Made by a program: the position numbers and the translations under genes. The notes beneath the pieces are model-generated. The model ran no database searches. It was not told the DNA's origin and worked only from the letters and a program-made list of their open reading frames with translations. A stretch of 64,000 nt of DNA from Turnera subulata. Taxonomy: Eukaryota > Streptophyta > Magnoliopsida > Malpighiales > Passifloraceae. Positions 23,919 to 36,509 of the stretch are shown one piece after another. The stretch is taken from the NCBI GenBank assembly GCA_028386065.3, contig JAKUCV010001525.1, forward strand, positions 80,552 through 144,551. Reading direction: 5' to 3'. The first letter of the stretch is position 1, and each line of letters begins with the position of its first letter.

Positions 23919-26900
23919 ATGGATCTAGTTGAGGGACACCAGCATGCCGCTTAACAGCACTTGGAAGAGGACCAAGTGTCAATCGGTCAACCGCATGCCT
24001 ACGTGGAAGATCCACATGTCTACAGGGGGTACCGGGTATGCCATACCAGATGTCTCTGCGGATGATGCATATGATGACCCAGATTCTTCATCGACAGACA
24101 ACTGGGGGACCAGTCGAGGACCCTGTTTTCACCAAGCTGTCTGAGCTTGGAGCTGAGCCATTCTCAGGAGCGACCGACCCTCATGAGGCAGACGAGTGGT
24201 TACGTCAGATTGCCAGGGTCATGCTTAAGTTCAAGTGCACAACCGACTAGTGGGCGAACTATGCCGCATCTCTATTCCGTGAGGAAGCAGCAACCTGGTG
24301 GGAATCTACCACAAGAGACCTGCCGAAACCAGTGGTGATGCCATGGGCTGAGTTCACGGCCATGTTTAAGGACAAGTTCATTACCGAGGAATTTCAGGAA
24401 CGCATGCAGCGCGAATTCCTGGAATTGCGCCAGGATAATATGACCGTGACAGAGTATGAGAAGAAGTTTGACCACCTGTCTCTGTATGTTGGAGTTCTGG
24501 TAGACACTACCAAAGCCAGATGCCAACGTTTCTGGAGAGGTTTGCATCCTGACATTGGAACTATCATGGGATGCAAGGATTTTGCTGGTTATCAGGACAT
24601 GGTAAGGGATGCTCAGAAGTCCGAAGTTACCTGGCGTGATCAGCAGGAGTATCGCCGGAAGAGGAGTGCACCGCAGGTTCCTCCCAGTCAGAACAAGAAG
24701 CCATGTCTACCTGCCGCTAGTGCACCTGTAGCTGGACGTGGACAGTATCAGCAGATGACCTATGGACGTGGTTGGACTAACAACCGCGGAGCTTCGATTG
24801 GAGGATGGAGTGGACCTGGAGTGACTAGTTCTGGAGACAACCGCTTCCGACGTCCCATATTATCAGTCAGATGCTTCGAGTGCAACGAGTTGGGACATTA
24901 CCGTTATGCATGCCCGAAGCTTGGGAGAGTCAGTAGCTCTGCATCGGCACCGACAGTTCAGGCCTCTGTGGCTAGTGTGCCAGGTGGATCTAGAGCACAA
25001 GGACAAGGTCAGGGTCGTGGTCGTGGGAACCCTTCCGCAAGGACCCATTCTGGAGCCCACTAGAGCACAGCAGTTCCTAGAGCTTTCGTCATCACCGCAG
25101 AAGAGGACCCTGATGCTGCTCAAGTCATAGCAGGTATCTTTACAGTATATGGTAGTGTTGCATTCACATTGATTGATCCTGGAGCTACACATTCCTTTAT
25201 TGCTCAGACCTATGCTATGCAACATAACTGTGAAGATATATCCTTAGAAAAACCGATGAGGGTTAGATTACCCGCAGGCATCATAGTGAGACTAGATAGA
25301 GTTTGTAAGGATGTGCCGTTAGTGTTCGAGAACGAAACCTTTCCTGCTCGACTCATTATCATGAACATGGGAGGATTTGATATATTCCTAGGCATGGATT
25401 GGTTGTCGAAGTATCGAGCCTTGGTGGATTGCCGAGCTAAGCAAGTGAGGTTGACATCCGGTGAGGACCGGTCGATTGTTTTGTCCGGAGTGGGGAGAAC
25501 TACAACCACATGTAGTATCTCTGCTACCCAGGGCTACGGAATGAAGCAACATGGTCCAGATGCATTGCTGGCCCACATTTCAGGCGGAGAGACACGAGAC
25601 CCTACCCCGGAGGATGTATTGGTTGTAAGGGAGTTTGCTGATGTTTTCCCAGATGCTCTACTAGGTTTACCACCTGACAGAGAGGTTGAGTACACCATCG
25701 AGCTTATACTTGGAGTTACACCTATCTCGATGGCACCAACAGAGCTTCAGGAGCTGAAGAAGCAACTAGATGAACTATTGGAGAAAGGTTTCATTAGACC
25801 TAGTACCTCACCATGGGGTGCACCAGTTCTGTTCATGAAGAAGAAGGACGGTAGTCTGCGTATGTGTGTAGACTATCGCCAGATCAACAAGGTGACAATC
25901 AAGAACAAGTACCCGTTACCGAGGATTGATGATCTTTTCGACCAGCTTCAAGGAGCAACAGTGTTTTCGAAGATTGATCTCAGATCGGGCTATCTCCAGA
26001 TCAAGATTTCGGAGAAGGACATACCGAAGACAGCTTTTCGCACACGGTATGGCCACTACGAATTCACTGTGGTACCTTTCGGTTTGACCAATGCACCGGC
26101 AGTATTCATGTGCTTGATGCACTTGGTCTTGAACGAGTTTTTGGATATGTTCGTGGTGGTCTTCATCGACGATATCCTCATCTACTCCAAGAGCAAGGAA
26201 GAGCACGAAGAGCACTTGAGGATAGTACTTCAGAGGTTACGGGAGAAGCAGCTGTATGCCAAATTCAGCAAGTGTGAATTTTGGCTTGGAGAAGTTTCCT
26301 TCCTCGAACATGTGGTAGGCAGGGATAGAATAAAGGTTGATCCTGCCAAAGTTAAGGCTGTGTTGGAGTGGGAGCCACCTAAGAATGTGTCAGAAGTCAG
26401 GAGTTTTCTTGGCCTTGCAGGATATTATCGGAGGTTCATAGAAAGTTTTTCCCTATTAGCCAGTCCCATGACTAAGCTATTGAGGAAAGAACAAGCTTTT
26501 TTTTGGAGCCCGGAGTGCCAATAGAGTTTTGAGGAGCTTAAGAAGAAGCTGACCACAACACCAGTGCTGATAGTACCGAAGCCAGGAGTGGAGTATGTGT
26601 TGTTTTGTGATGCATCAGGACTTGGTTTAGGAGCTGTGCTGATGCAAGAAGGACGAGTGATTGCTTATGCCTCTAGACAGCTAAGGACTCATGAGAGGAA
26701 CTACCCAACTCATGATCTGGAGATGGCAGCTGTAATCTTGGCTTTGAAGATTTGGAGACATTACTTGTTTGGAGAGAAGTGCCGAATCTTCACCGACCAC
26801 AAGAGCCTTAAGTACATCATGACTCAGAAGGAGCTTAACCTGCAACAAAGACGTTGGGTTGAGTTGCTTAATGATTGTGACTGTACTATTGAGTATCACT

Positions 26901-28463
26901 CAGGGAAGGCTAATGTGGTAGTTGATGCTTTGAGCCGAAGACAATCGGATGATGCCTCCATTAGTTACTCGATGTTTTCACTTATCGAGTTAAGGAAGTT
27001 AGGAGTTGAGTTGACAGTGGATGATACAGGAGCTTTGCTAGCACATATGAGTGTCAAGTCTAACCTAAAAGGATGGATAGTGGAGTTACAAGATGGAGAT
27101 CCCGACCTGGTCAAGCTAAAGGAAGGAGTAAGAAGTGGGAAGGAGGACAAGTTTCGCATAGCTGATGATGGAGCATTGATGATTGGGAAACGGGTATGTG
27201 TACCCAATGTCAGTAATCTACGTAGTCAGATCCTGGAGGAAGGTCATATGACGCCATATGCGATGCATCCTGGAAGCACCAAGATGTATCAGAACCTGAA
27301 GAGTCATTTCTGGTGGCCTCGCATGAAGAAGGATGTAGCGGAGTATGTCGCAAGGTGCATTACTTGCCAGCAGGTGAAAGCCGAACATCAGGCTCCAGCA
27401 GGCAAGATGAGATCGTTGATGATACCGGAGTGGAAGTGGGAGATGACCACCATGGATTTTGTGATTGGTTTACCGATGACTCGAAGGCAGCATGATGCTA
27501 TTTGGGTCATCGTTGACCGATTAACAAAATCGGCTCATTTTCTTCCTATCCGTCAGACTGATACCATGGACACATTGGCGGGTAAGTATGTTGCTGAGAT
27601 TGTGAGACTACACGGGATTCCAAAGTCTATAGTCTCAGACAGGGATCCGAGGTTCACATCACGATTCTGGAAGAGTTTACAAGCTGCACTGGGGACCAAG
27701 TTGAGCTTTAGCACTGCTTTTCATCCTCAGACAGATGGACAATCTGAGAGGACCATACATACACTGGAGGACATGCTTAGAGCTTGTGCACTTAACTTCA
27801 GTGGGAGTTGGGATAAGTATCTACCCTTGGCAGAGTTTGCTTTCAACAACGGCTACCACTCCAGCATTGGTATGCCACCTTTTGAGGCCCTCTATAGAAG
27901 GAAGTGTAGAAGTCCGGTATGTTGGGATGAGGAAGGTATGAGATTGATCGTTGGACCGGAGTTAGTCCAACAGACAGTGGACAAGATCCGGACGGTGAGA
28001 CAGTGCATAAGAGCTGCTCAGGATCGACAGAAGAGCTATGCCGACAAACACCGACGTGAGATGGAGTATAACGTTGGTGAGAAGGTTTTTCTCAGAGTTG
28101 CACCCTAGAAAGGAGTGATCAGGTTTGGCAAGAGAGGAAAGCTGAATTGGACCACTAGCTTACAGGTTGTCTTTACCTGAAGAGCTTTCATGCATATATG
28201 ATGTGTTCCACGTCTCCATGCTGAGGAGATACCGATCAGACCCTAGTCATATTGTGGCCCCAGTGGATGTTGAAGTGGCAGAAGACCTTACCTACACAGA
28301 AGCGCCGGAACAGATTCTTGCTCGAGAAGTTCGACAGTTGCGAAACTGTACCATTCCTACGGTTAAGGTCAAGTGGAGTAAGCATTCTGCTAACGAGTCA
28401 ACATGGGAAGTCGAGGAGCATATGCGGACCCAGTATCCGCATCTTTTCACCGGTTCGGAGTGA
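23919..28463 (+). pseudogene. Chromovirus B gag-pol polyprotein (broken)
   Basis: Gag starts about 23919 (MDLVEGHQHAA) and soon shifts frame. The gag core is readable from 24090 (FTKLSELGAEPFSG), with a stop at 24248, to a zinc knuckle CFECNELGHYRYAC. After a stop at 25061 come the protease ([10 protein letters not shown], where the family has DSG) and the reverse transcriptase ([27 protein letters not shown]). A TAG at 26522 interrupts. RNase H follows (CDASGLGLGAVL, DALSRR), then integrase (CITCQQVK, MDFVIGLP, SDRDPRF, DGQSERT). A TAG at 28106 replaces Trp in VAPWKG, and a deletion with a frameshift near 28150 comes before the chromodomain (VKWSKHSANESTWEVEEHM). No other pol in the window is this complete, but it is not translatable. 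Confidence 0.95.
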
Positions 28464-28497
28464 ATTTCAGGGACGAAATTCTTTTAAGGGGGTAGAC

Positions 28498-29342
28498 TGT
28501 AACAGCCCAGGTAAAAAATTACATTTTACCGGGACTGTAAAAATGCTTTGTACAGTAATTTACCGAATAAAAATAATCTTGGGTAAATATTTCAGGGTAA
28601 ATTATACGTCAGACTCTGAAACCGACCCTTACCCCACGCTCGGGATTTTTCTGCGGATTTTACGGGCCAAAGTTGGAATTTTTTGGGTCCAGGAATCTTA
28701 AAAGTCAGGCTTAACCTCGAATTATCGGGCCAGAAATAAAGTCAAGGGGGTATTATTGATATTTTATGGTCCGGATGGGACACGACTGCATAAAGCAGCC
28801 GCCTCTTTCCTATGAGCACGTGAAACTTTGCTCCCCTGTTATACCCGTGAGTTGCCCCATTATTTTCCCAGACTGCACTCACCCTCCTCACCACCTTTTG
28901 CCTGTAAACCAGAAACCCATCCTCTGCCATTTTCCTGCACTGCAACACACAAAACCCAATTTCTTCCTTTTCCTCCAAAAACAAAAAAAAAAAAGAAAAG
29001 AGAGAAAAGTAGAGTAAAGAAAGGAAAACAGAAAAAAAACAAGAGAAACGAAAAAAAAGGGAAAAGGGACGAGAGGGAGGGCCGCCGCCGCTGCCAACCA
29101 CCACGCGCAACCCAGCCACCCTTCCTTCTTCCTCGTCAACGCCACCATCTCCTCCCTGCTCGCGTCTCGCGCCGTCGCTGCAACACCACCGCGCCGCTTC
29201 CTCTCCTGCCGCCGAGGTTGCAGCAATCGCCCCGCCAGATCCACGCAAACCCAATCTCTCTCTTACCGCTGTGGTTATTGTAATGATATGTGGTCCCACG
29301 TGTTTACTGTGTATAACGGTAAATACTGATCGAGGCGTTTCA
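28498..29342 (+). repeat. 3' LTR of chromovirus B, internally deleted
   Basis: It starts TGTAACAGCCCAGG after a polypurine tract (TTTTAAGGGGGTAGAC). It follows the 5' LTR up to CCAGATCCACGC at 29246, then has 16 unmatched bases (29247-29262), then resumes at TTACCGCTGTGG. The missing part equals 21877-23721 of the 5' LTR, about 1.85 kb. Confidence 0.92.
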
Positions 29343-29347
29343 CTTTT

Positions 29348-29649
29348 CTAGATATTTACAAAAGTGCAATGGCTAGTTTTCAGGGAAGCATGAAAACACA
29401 CACCTGTTTATTTGTTTTCAGTTTTTGTTTTTGCAAAGAACTCTTCTTTGAAATTCTTTTCTCAAAATAACTAGATTTTTTCATCGAAACAAGTTTTTGG
29501 AATTTCTAACAACAGTGAGAAATGCAAACAATATGATAATTTTTTTTAAAGAAAGGGGTCCTACAAACTATCTTGGGGATTAAATTTATTCGATATCCCT
29601 ATAACCCAAGGGAGATGCTGTTCCTACAATTGCTGGCCGGGAACCAATT
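29348..29649. other. Intergenic DNA
   Basis: T-rich unique-looking sequence with no open frame or repeat I could support. Confidence 0.5.
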
Positions 29650-30639
29650 TTAGGCTCCGTTTGGAACAAGAGACTGGGAAGTCTATGTTCATATGGTGGG
29701 AAGTCTATGTTCATATGGACCTGAACTGGACTGGACTAGCCTGGACTGGACTAGGCTAGTCCAGACTATGTTTGGTTGTGTAGACTGTACACTGTGGACT
29801 TAAGGTTAGTCTAGAAGAATGATGTTTGGTTGTATTTGGACTGGACTTGGAATAAATGGAAAAAATAACCTGAATATCCCTATTTTTTATTAATAAAAAA
29901 TATCAACATACAATAATAATTTTCATATCACACTTAATATACTATTTATTTACCGTTTTGTTAATGTTAATCAAAATGGTAATACATAAAGATTTATTGA
30001 TTAATATTATTCTTCTAAGTAGACATGGCCCCATATATAAATATGAATTAACAAATTCTATGACTAAAAATATTAATCATATTTTTATTAATCATATTTT
30101 TTAGTACTTTAATTTTTTTTGGTTCAATTTTAGGTTTAAATCTCAATTAATCAAAATTTCTTACTTAAATTTACAACTAAACATCGAAAATTTTAATTAC
30201 TACCAATTTTCCAATTCAATAATTCATACATTATACTCTTACCATGTCAAACTAAATATGCTTAATGCCAATTGGAGGATTAAAATTCGAATTTAATAAA
30301 ATTTCTCATTTTCTTCAACTTCAGTAACCCAAAAATCCAATTTTCTCCAAGAATTTGAATTATCCATACTAAATCAAGCTTCCAAACCATCAATTACTAT
30401 ACCCTAAACAATTCCCGTCAACCAATTTCGGGATTAAAACCCAAAATGGCAAAAATCCCCAATTTTCGCCCATTATGAACCCTAAATTTTCTACCCACTA
30501 AATCTTTCAAATTTAACTTGAATTCAACCTTCTTGAGCATCAACCAACCTTCCAGGAACCAAACTCCTCAAACAATTGAAGCTAAAAAACATCCAAAAAG
30601 AAGAAATCAATTTTCCAAAGTTTTACCATTTTTGGAAGT

Positions 30640-30844
30640 GAAAAAAAGAGGGGGGAGGGAAGAAAAGGAAGAGAGGAAAAAGATGGAGAAGAAGAAAAGA
30701 AGAAAGGGAGAGGGTACGTGGAAGAAAAAGGAGGGAGAGAAATGAAAAGGAAGAGGGGAGAGGGAAGAAAATGAAGAGAGGAAAACAATGGAGAAGAAAA
30801 AGAGAAAGGAAGAGAAGAGAACGGGAAGAGAGTGTAAAAAAAAT
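30640..30844 (+). repeat. Purine-rich tract
   Basis: About 200 bp almost wholly of A and G on the plus strand, with scattered T and C. It lies in the left arm of the TIR element. The Lys/Glu-rich frame across it is a composition effect. Confidence 0.8.
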
Positions 30845-30849
30845 GGAGA

Positions 30850-31038
30850 CGTTAGAAATAAATGGTTTAATGGTGAGATTATGGTGAAGAAACAGGAGGA
30901 AGAAGAAGGATGAAAAGAAAAAGGGGAGGGGGGGAAGAGCACGGGTTCTGCTCCCTTCTCATTCATATTATTGATACACATATATACAAATATAAAGTTG
31001 CTAAGGGGTAACGACATCCACACAATTATTTTATAACA
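30850..31038 (-). repeat. 3' LTR of C1
   Basis: A 189-bp LTR, TGTTATAAAAT...TTTCTAACG on the minus strand. The polypurine tract (CTCCCCCTTGG on plus) lies at 31039-31049. Its inner 85 bp recur at 37654-37735. Confidence 0.85.
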
Positions 31039-31099
31039 CTCCCCCTTGGATGTCATTGTACATTAGGTAGAATACACTCAGGGAGAACTGCCTCATTAA

Positions 31100-33500
31100 A
31101 AACCTTACCAAGAAAAACCCAGTGGGGTAAAAACTTGGTGAAGGAAAAAATAGTGCAGTGCGTATTTTACTCCCCCTCATTTTGGCCTCTCTTGATTTCT
31201 TGATGTTGTTGCATGTCAACTTCTGGTGACGTATGCTTTGTCTGATCACTTTTGATACACCACTACTTTAATTGGACAATGTTGGCAGCACTATCTCCAT
31301 TATTTGTTGTTGGAGCGTCTTTCTTGCTATCTCACTTTTGTGGTCCCGATGACATAACAATTTCATGTGTAAAGTTGTAACAGATGTCCGTCTGTACTTT
31401 ATGTGGATCAAATAAAGGATCTGCTTCTACAAAACCAACTAAATTCTTCGGGTTTACAGGGTCAACATAATACCTTATATATTATACCCCGAATATAAGA
31501 TCAAAGTTACATCTTACCAATAGGCTCAATTTATAAGCTTCAGGCTTCATGTATTGCACTATGATATGGTACTTCAGGACCAATCTAATTCCTTTATGAG
31601 ATCTTTCTTCTCAAATTCTTTCTGAAAACATAGCACGGCATTTGGAAGCTTCTTCAGGAGTTCCAATAATATTTAGATAATAGTATCTAAATCATTAACA
31701 ACGATAATAGTTTATTCACATATGAAACTAACACATAGAGCATATATGCAAGAATGGTTCAAACCATATAAATATCAACTTAAATTCTGTATATTCCCGG
31801 GAATTAGTTGCTTCTGGCAACTTGAATCATTTAGGGATTCTTATGCACATGTCATAATTTGTGGATCCTTAAAAATAGGCTGTTATAGCATCCATTTGAT
31901 GCATTTCTAATTCTTTCATATTATGCCAGACTTATCAAAAATAATTGCATCCGCCACAGGGGAGTATATCTCCTCACAATTAACTATCGGGTCATTGGGT
32001 GAAAATTAGCGTGACAAGCCGTGCTTTATATTTCACTGTTTCATTTCCTGCGCAAATACCCATTTTATGACCAATCGAATTTTACACCATCTGGTGTACG
32101 AACTACAGGTCCGAAAATTTCTTGCTTCACAAGCGAGACCAATACAGCCTTAATTACATTTCTCTATTTTATGGCCAATCATTCTGCGCTTACATTCATT
32201 AATATAGGTTCATGATCCTCATTTTTATTTAGCGCTATATGATATAAAACATTCCGTCGACGGTTATTTTACGTCGGTTCCATCTTATTCCTGACACTAA
32301 AATTGAGATCTCATTATACTTATTTATTTCAGGTACCTGAGTTACTTCTGGAGCTTCATCAATTGTGTCAGGAACCTCCTCTGGAGGTTTTTCCTCTTCT
32401 TGAGGACTTTTAATTCAAACCTCTACTGGAGGCCTCATTTTCTCACTGGGGCCATCTTGTCTCTTTGCTCCTTTTTCTCTATCGAGAATTTTCTTTTTGG
32501 AACCGAGTATATTCTACGCTTCTTGCGTACTTTAGATTCATTTGCATATTTTGATTGTTCTTCGGGAATATCAATTTGAGCAGGAGCATTTGCAGCTGGT
32601 ATGGTCACATTTTCCAAAATAATGGATATGTCTGGCAATTGACTTACTAATTTTTTGCAAATGAATCATCTTTTGAACTTCAGATTCACATAAATTCATT
32701 TGAGGATCAAAATTAAGCATTGAATAATATTTCAATTATATCTTGATCCAGCTGCTTATTAATTATACCTGAGTTACTTCTGGAGCTTTATCAATTGTGT
32801 CAGGAACCTCCTCTGGAGGTTTTTCCTCTTCTTGAGGACTTTTAATTCAAACCTCTACTGGAGGCCTCATTTTCTCACTGGGGCCATCTTGTCTCTTTGC
32901 TCCTTTTTCTCTATCGAGAATTTTCTTTTTGGAACCGAGTATATTCTACGCTTTTTGCGTACTTTAGATTCATTTGCATATTTTGATTGTTCTTCGGGAA
33001 CATCAATTTGAGCAGGAGCATTTGCAGCTGGTATGGTCACATTTTCCAAAATAATGGATATGTCTGGCAATTGACTTACTAATATTTTGCAAATGAATCA
33101 TCTTTTGAACTTCAGATTCACATAAATTCATTTGAGGATCAAAATTAAGCATTGAATAATATTTCAATTATATCTTGATCCAGCTGCTTATTTTCTCCCC
33201 CTGATGTTGGGTATACACATATATCGAATTAACAATAAGCAAATCTTGCTATAAATGAATCTCCAATCTTTTAGTCAATAGTTTCAATAACGTTGTAATT
33301 GATGAAGATTTTTATACCCAACATCTATTCCCAACCTTCTTTAAGGACCAGCTTTACTATGCTGTGGTGGAGCATTTTATACTATACAACTAACGGTCCG
33401 AAGATGGGAGTTACTAGGTTCGTGACCATGAACCAATTAAATTAGGAGACCTTATGATAACTTGTTGGCATGATGCACACGAGTGCTGCTGTATGTAAAA
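31100..33500 (-). pseudogene. Degenerate copia integrase C-end, RT and RNase H in C1
   Basis: Short islands of a plant copia pol can be read on the minus strand between many stops and shifts. At about 33340-33430 is GHEPSNSHLRT with PPQHSKAGP*RRLGI, the integrase end. At 32435-33070 is AANAPAQIDIPEEQSKYANE. At about 32080-32110 is IFGPVVRTPDGVKFDW, the start of the RT. At about 31990 is EEIYSPVADAI. At about 31655 is NIIGTPEEASK, just after the lost YVDD box. At about 31420 is NLVGFVEADPLFDPHK in RNase H. The order fits minus-strand copia. No piece can be functional. Confidence 0.75.
32335..33198 (-). repeat. 432-bp tandem duplication in C1
   Basis: Bases 32335-32766 and 32767-33198 are two head-to-tail copies with only about four differences seen by eye. 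Both encode the same 67-residue minus-strand frame (MPDISIILENVTIPAANAPA...). C2 has one copy (about 58672-59065). Confidence 0.92.
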
Positions 33501-33989
33501 TACCATTTTCTCAAATAGTCATATTTCATCAATGGTCCTACAATCAATTGTCAATGTTTCCCCAGATCTGTTTGGGTTTATTTCCAATGATATACATTAT
33601 CCATTGAAGAAATATACCAGCATTATCTAGACATATAGTCTAAAAACATAAGCAGGGATATGTACTCGCAAGTGGCTTAATCATTAAATTGAGTGCGCAC
33701 AATGCCAACTTGCATCACACAATAAACCATCTAGTCGATGCATCGTAAAAATTACCTAGATGGTCAACATGTCCCTGAATTATTTCCAAACTTGCTGGTG
33801 ATTCCAGGCCAATCTCATCTTAGGACGGCCGTATAATTAATTTCGCCGCACACAAACACGTAGAAATTCATTGATTGTAAAACTTCTGGTTTTTCAATGA
33901 ATGACCAAATAAATTTCGTGCATCATTATTGACCCGGAATGGCCCAACCGGTCAGGCCAAACAATAATTCCATGTACCAACTTCAAATT

Positions 33990-34260
33990 GGTGCCAGCTT
34001 CAGGCTGCTATTTATGTGCCAACTTTAGGCTGGATAACTTAGAAAAATTATTTCCCAGCTTCTGGCTGGTGCATACTAGCTATAAATCAAATATCTATCA
34101 GCCAACTTCTAGTTGATCTCAGCATCAGGCTGCATAAACTTGTGTATTTAAACACTTAAAATTGCTAGCTTCAGGCTAGAGCATTTCAGCTTTTGGCTGG
34201 ATATGGTAAGTTTAATAACTTAAATTGCTAGCTTCAGGCTGCAATATATGTGCCAATATT
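33990..34260. repeat. Mini-palindrome cluster of the CAGCTTCAGGCTG type in C1
   Basis: At least seven short inverted repeats stand 15-50 bp apart, all with a TTCNR-like loop: CAGC-TTCAG-GCTG, CCAGC-TTCTG-GCTGG, CAAC-TTCTA-GTTG, CTAGC-TTCAG-GCTAG, CAGC-TTTTG-GCTG and others. The matching stretch of C2 is 59865-60135. Confidence 0.8.
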
Positions 34261-34289
34261 AGGCTTATATCTGCCACTCATGTCGGAAA

Positions 34290-35160
34290 AGATCAGAATT
34301 ATTGAGCAAACTTTTCCAAAAGCAACTTTGGAGTTTTGTGAAACCGAAAAATCTTTAGGATCTTTTCGGAGATAAGTGAAAGGGTCCACATTTGAAATAC
34401 TGACACTTGGCTGTCTAAGCTCAGGCTATAAAAAAGGGCAGAAATATGTGTTAAAACATGTAAATTCAGAAAAACCACAGAGAGATAAAAGGATGCCTTC
34501 CCCAGCAACTGTCTTCTTTGTTGAGGGTGTCTCTCTAGGGAGGAGGAACAGGCTAGCATATAGCATGGTGAATGAACAGCAAGAGGAGTTACCGAGTGAA
34601 CTCGCAAGAATTCCTCGTTTAGTTTTTGTTGATGAACTATACTCATCCAGGTTCTTTGTAACTCCTATGGAAGAAACCTTCTTCCTAGAGGACCAAGGCA
34701 ATTTATGAGCTTCCTTTTATGGCTCGGCTAACTCTATTATGTTTTTCATATCTGATAAACTGCAGGAATTTCAGCTAGAGCCATCTTGCCAATCTCTGAA
34801 TCAAGGCAGCTATTATCAAGTTTTTATGATGGCTCGGAGTGTCCCAAGGGTGTCTGGGTTACCGCCTACATGGCCTAAGGTACGACTTTTACTATGGAAT
34901 TGCCGGGGAGTAGCCAGACGATCCCAAGATTTCGTGCGTGCCTTAAGAGACCTGAAGAATCAGTACAAGCCCAACATGGTACTGATTACTGAAACCCTGT
35001 GGCAACCTGCAGAGAATCATGGAGTAATACCACTCCGTTTTCCTCCAGCAAATCGGTTTGAGCTACCTGGAGAAAACAACATGGGTGGTATGTGGTTCTC
35101 CTGGAACGACAGTGTTATGGTCAACATCAATAACGAGGCCTAGAGTTTTAGGGCCAATGT
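34290..35160 (+). pseudogene. LINE endonuclease fragment inserted in C1
   Basis: The frame at 34739-35143 contains LLLWNCRGVARRSQDFVRAL and NMVLITETLWQP, the first part of the apurinic-type endonuclease of plant L1-like LINEs. It stops after about 135 residues, so most of ORF2 is missing. The frame at 34376-34708 just before it (SSRFFVTPMEETFFLEDQ) is not recognised. C2 lacks this block, so it is an insertion into C1. I see no poly(A) tail and exact borders are not clear. Confidence 0.65.
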
Positions 35161-35451
35161 TGTACCCAACCGATAAATAATTTGTTCAGTTTATGTATGA
35201 GAACAATTCCTCTATGTGGAAGTTCTCAAGTAATGAATCCCTTATGTAATAATAATATGCATATTTTCCTTTAGCCTTGCCATTGTCATAACCTTTATGG
35301 TCATAATAGTTAGAATAAATTTCTTCCATGTCCTTGGCAACAGGCACAATCATAACTATACTGTCTCATTCACTTCAGGGAATAGAGCAGAAACAATTTA
35401 ATGGGATTCGTAACAATTTCTTTAATTACTGTAAACAAGAAAACTTTATAC

Positions 35452-35665
35452 TCTTCAGGAGTTTATGCTCTTCCAGAGCGCAAGCATATGATCTTCTAGA
35501 TCATAGTTACACTTGTGTTCTTCACAGTGTATTCATTTGTTGTTAGGGTATAGGTATGCAACAGTTTTCACATATAGTTTTCCTCTCCCCTTTGAATGCT
35601 GTTGCAATTTGGGTAGAAGAAATATTGCTCTTCAGGAGCACATTAAAAGAAACCCATGCTCTTCT
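35452..35665. repeat. Mini-palindromes of the GCTCTTCNRGAGC type in C1
   Basis: ACTC-TTCAG-GAGT and GCTC-TTCCA-GAGC (35452-35480), TGCTC-TTCAG-GAGCA (about 35622) and GCTC-TTCTG-GAGC (about 35658). C2 has a denser array at 60448-60705. Confidence 0.8.
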
Positions 35666-36030
35666 GGAGCGGATTAATTTACTTTTATATGAATAATTTC
35701 CGTTTATTAAGTACGGAATACATCATTGCATTGTCTTCAGGACAAATGCTTGGGTCATTATTCGACAACTTCATGTACATATAAAAAGAATTATGCAGCA
35801 ATAAAGATAAACATAATGTAATAAATATGACAAAAATAATAAAATTAAACATAAAAATTAAATCAATTAATATATGTTAACTTGCACCTTCTCGGTAAGC
35901 AAGAATAATAACTTAATTTCGTGGTCATTATCTCGACCAAGTATTGTTTCATCAATATTACATTTGTCCTTCAGGGATACGCATTTCTTCAGGTGCATAC
36001 ACTTGTATTTAAATTTCGTGAGAATGCCCA

Positions 36031-36125
36031 TCTTCTGGTGGTCATATAATATCCAACTTCCGGTGGTCATATAATATCCAACTTCCGGTGGTCATATAAT
36101 ATCCAACTTCTGGTGGTCATATATT
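36031..36125 (+). repeat. 25-bp tandem repeat, about 3.5 copies
   Basis: The unit is CTTCYGGTGGTCATATAATA plus TCCAA, repeated head to tail. C2 has one related unit at about 61386 (AACTTCTGGTGGTTTATA), so the array grew in C1. Confidence 0.9.
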
Positions 36126-36509
36126 TTTATTTAAAGATCTACAGGATCTATTGGCAATAAGACTTCCGGTCTTTGCTGCATTTTTCTTTTATTGAGTCTT
36201 CTAGACTCTTTCATTTAGTCTTCCAGACTATTATTATTTAAATGTATTTCAACATTTAATGCTCATGATAAATTTCTTCCGAAAATTTTAAAGGCCTCAA
36301 ATTCAAGTAATATAATTAAATAAATAAAGACTTAATTAAAATAAATAAACAGGGAACTTTTGTTAATTAACCTAATTAAAATAAATGACAGAAAATTAAA
36401 AGTGATGGGCCTAGTACGAGCCCAAATAAAACATAAGTAAAATTGAAAGCGAGAAATTTAAGTGAAATTGGCCCTTTTAATAGCCCAATATAAATAAAAA
36501 CATAACTAA

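Larger units (their letters stand above)
21127..29342 (+). mobile_element. Chromovirus B (Ty3/gypsy, Tekay-like)
   Basis: It begins TGTAACAGCCCGGG and ends GGCGTTTCA, with a 5-bp target duplication CTTTT at 21122-21126 and 29343-29347. It has a 2.7-kb 5' LTR, a complete order gag-protease-RT-RNase H-integrase-chromodomain (mutated), and a 3' LTR shortened by an internal deletion. Long LTRs and the C-terminal chromodomain type point to the Tekay/Del lineage. Confidence 0.94.

Noticed and set aside
30518..31056. Lys/Glu-rich and Phe/Ser-rich frames on the two strands
   Set aside because: Products of the purine-rich tract, not genes.
36031..36125. CRISPR-like look of the 25-bp repeats
   Set aside because: The units are directly adjacent without spacers and lie in a plant retroelement.
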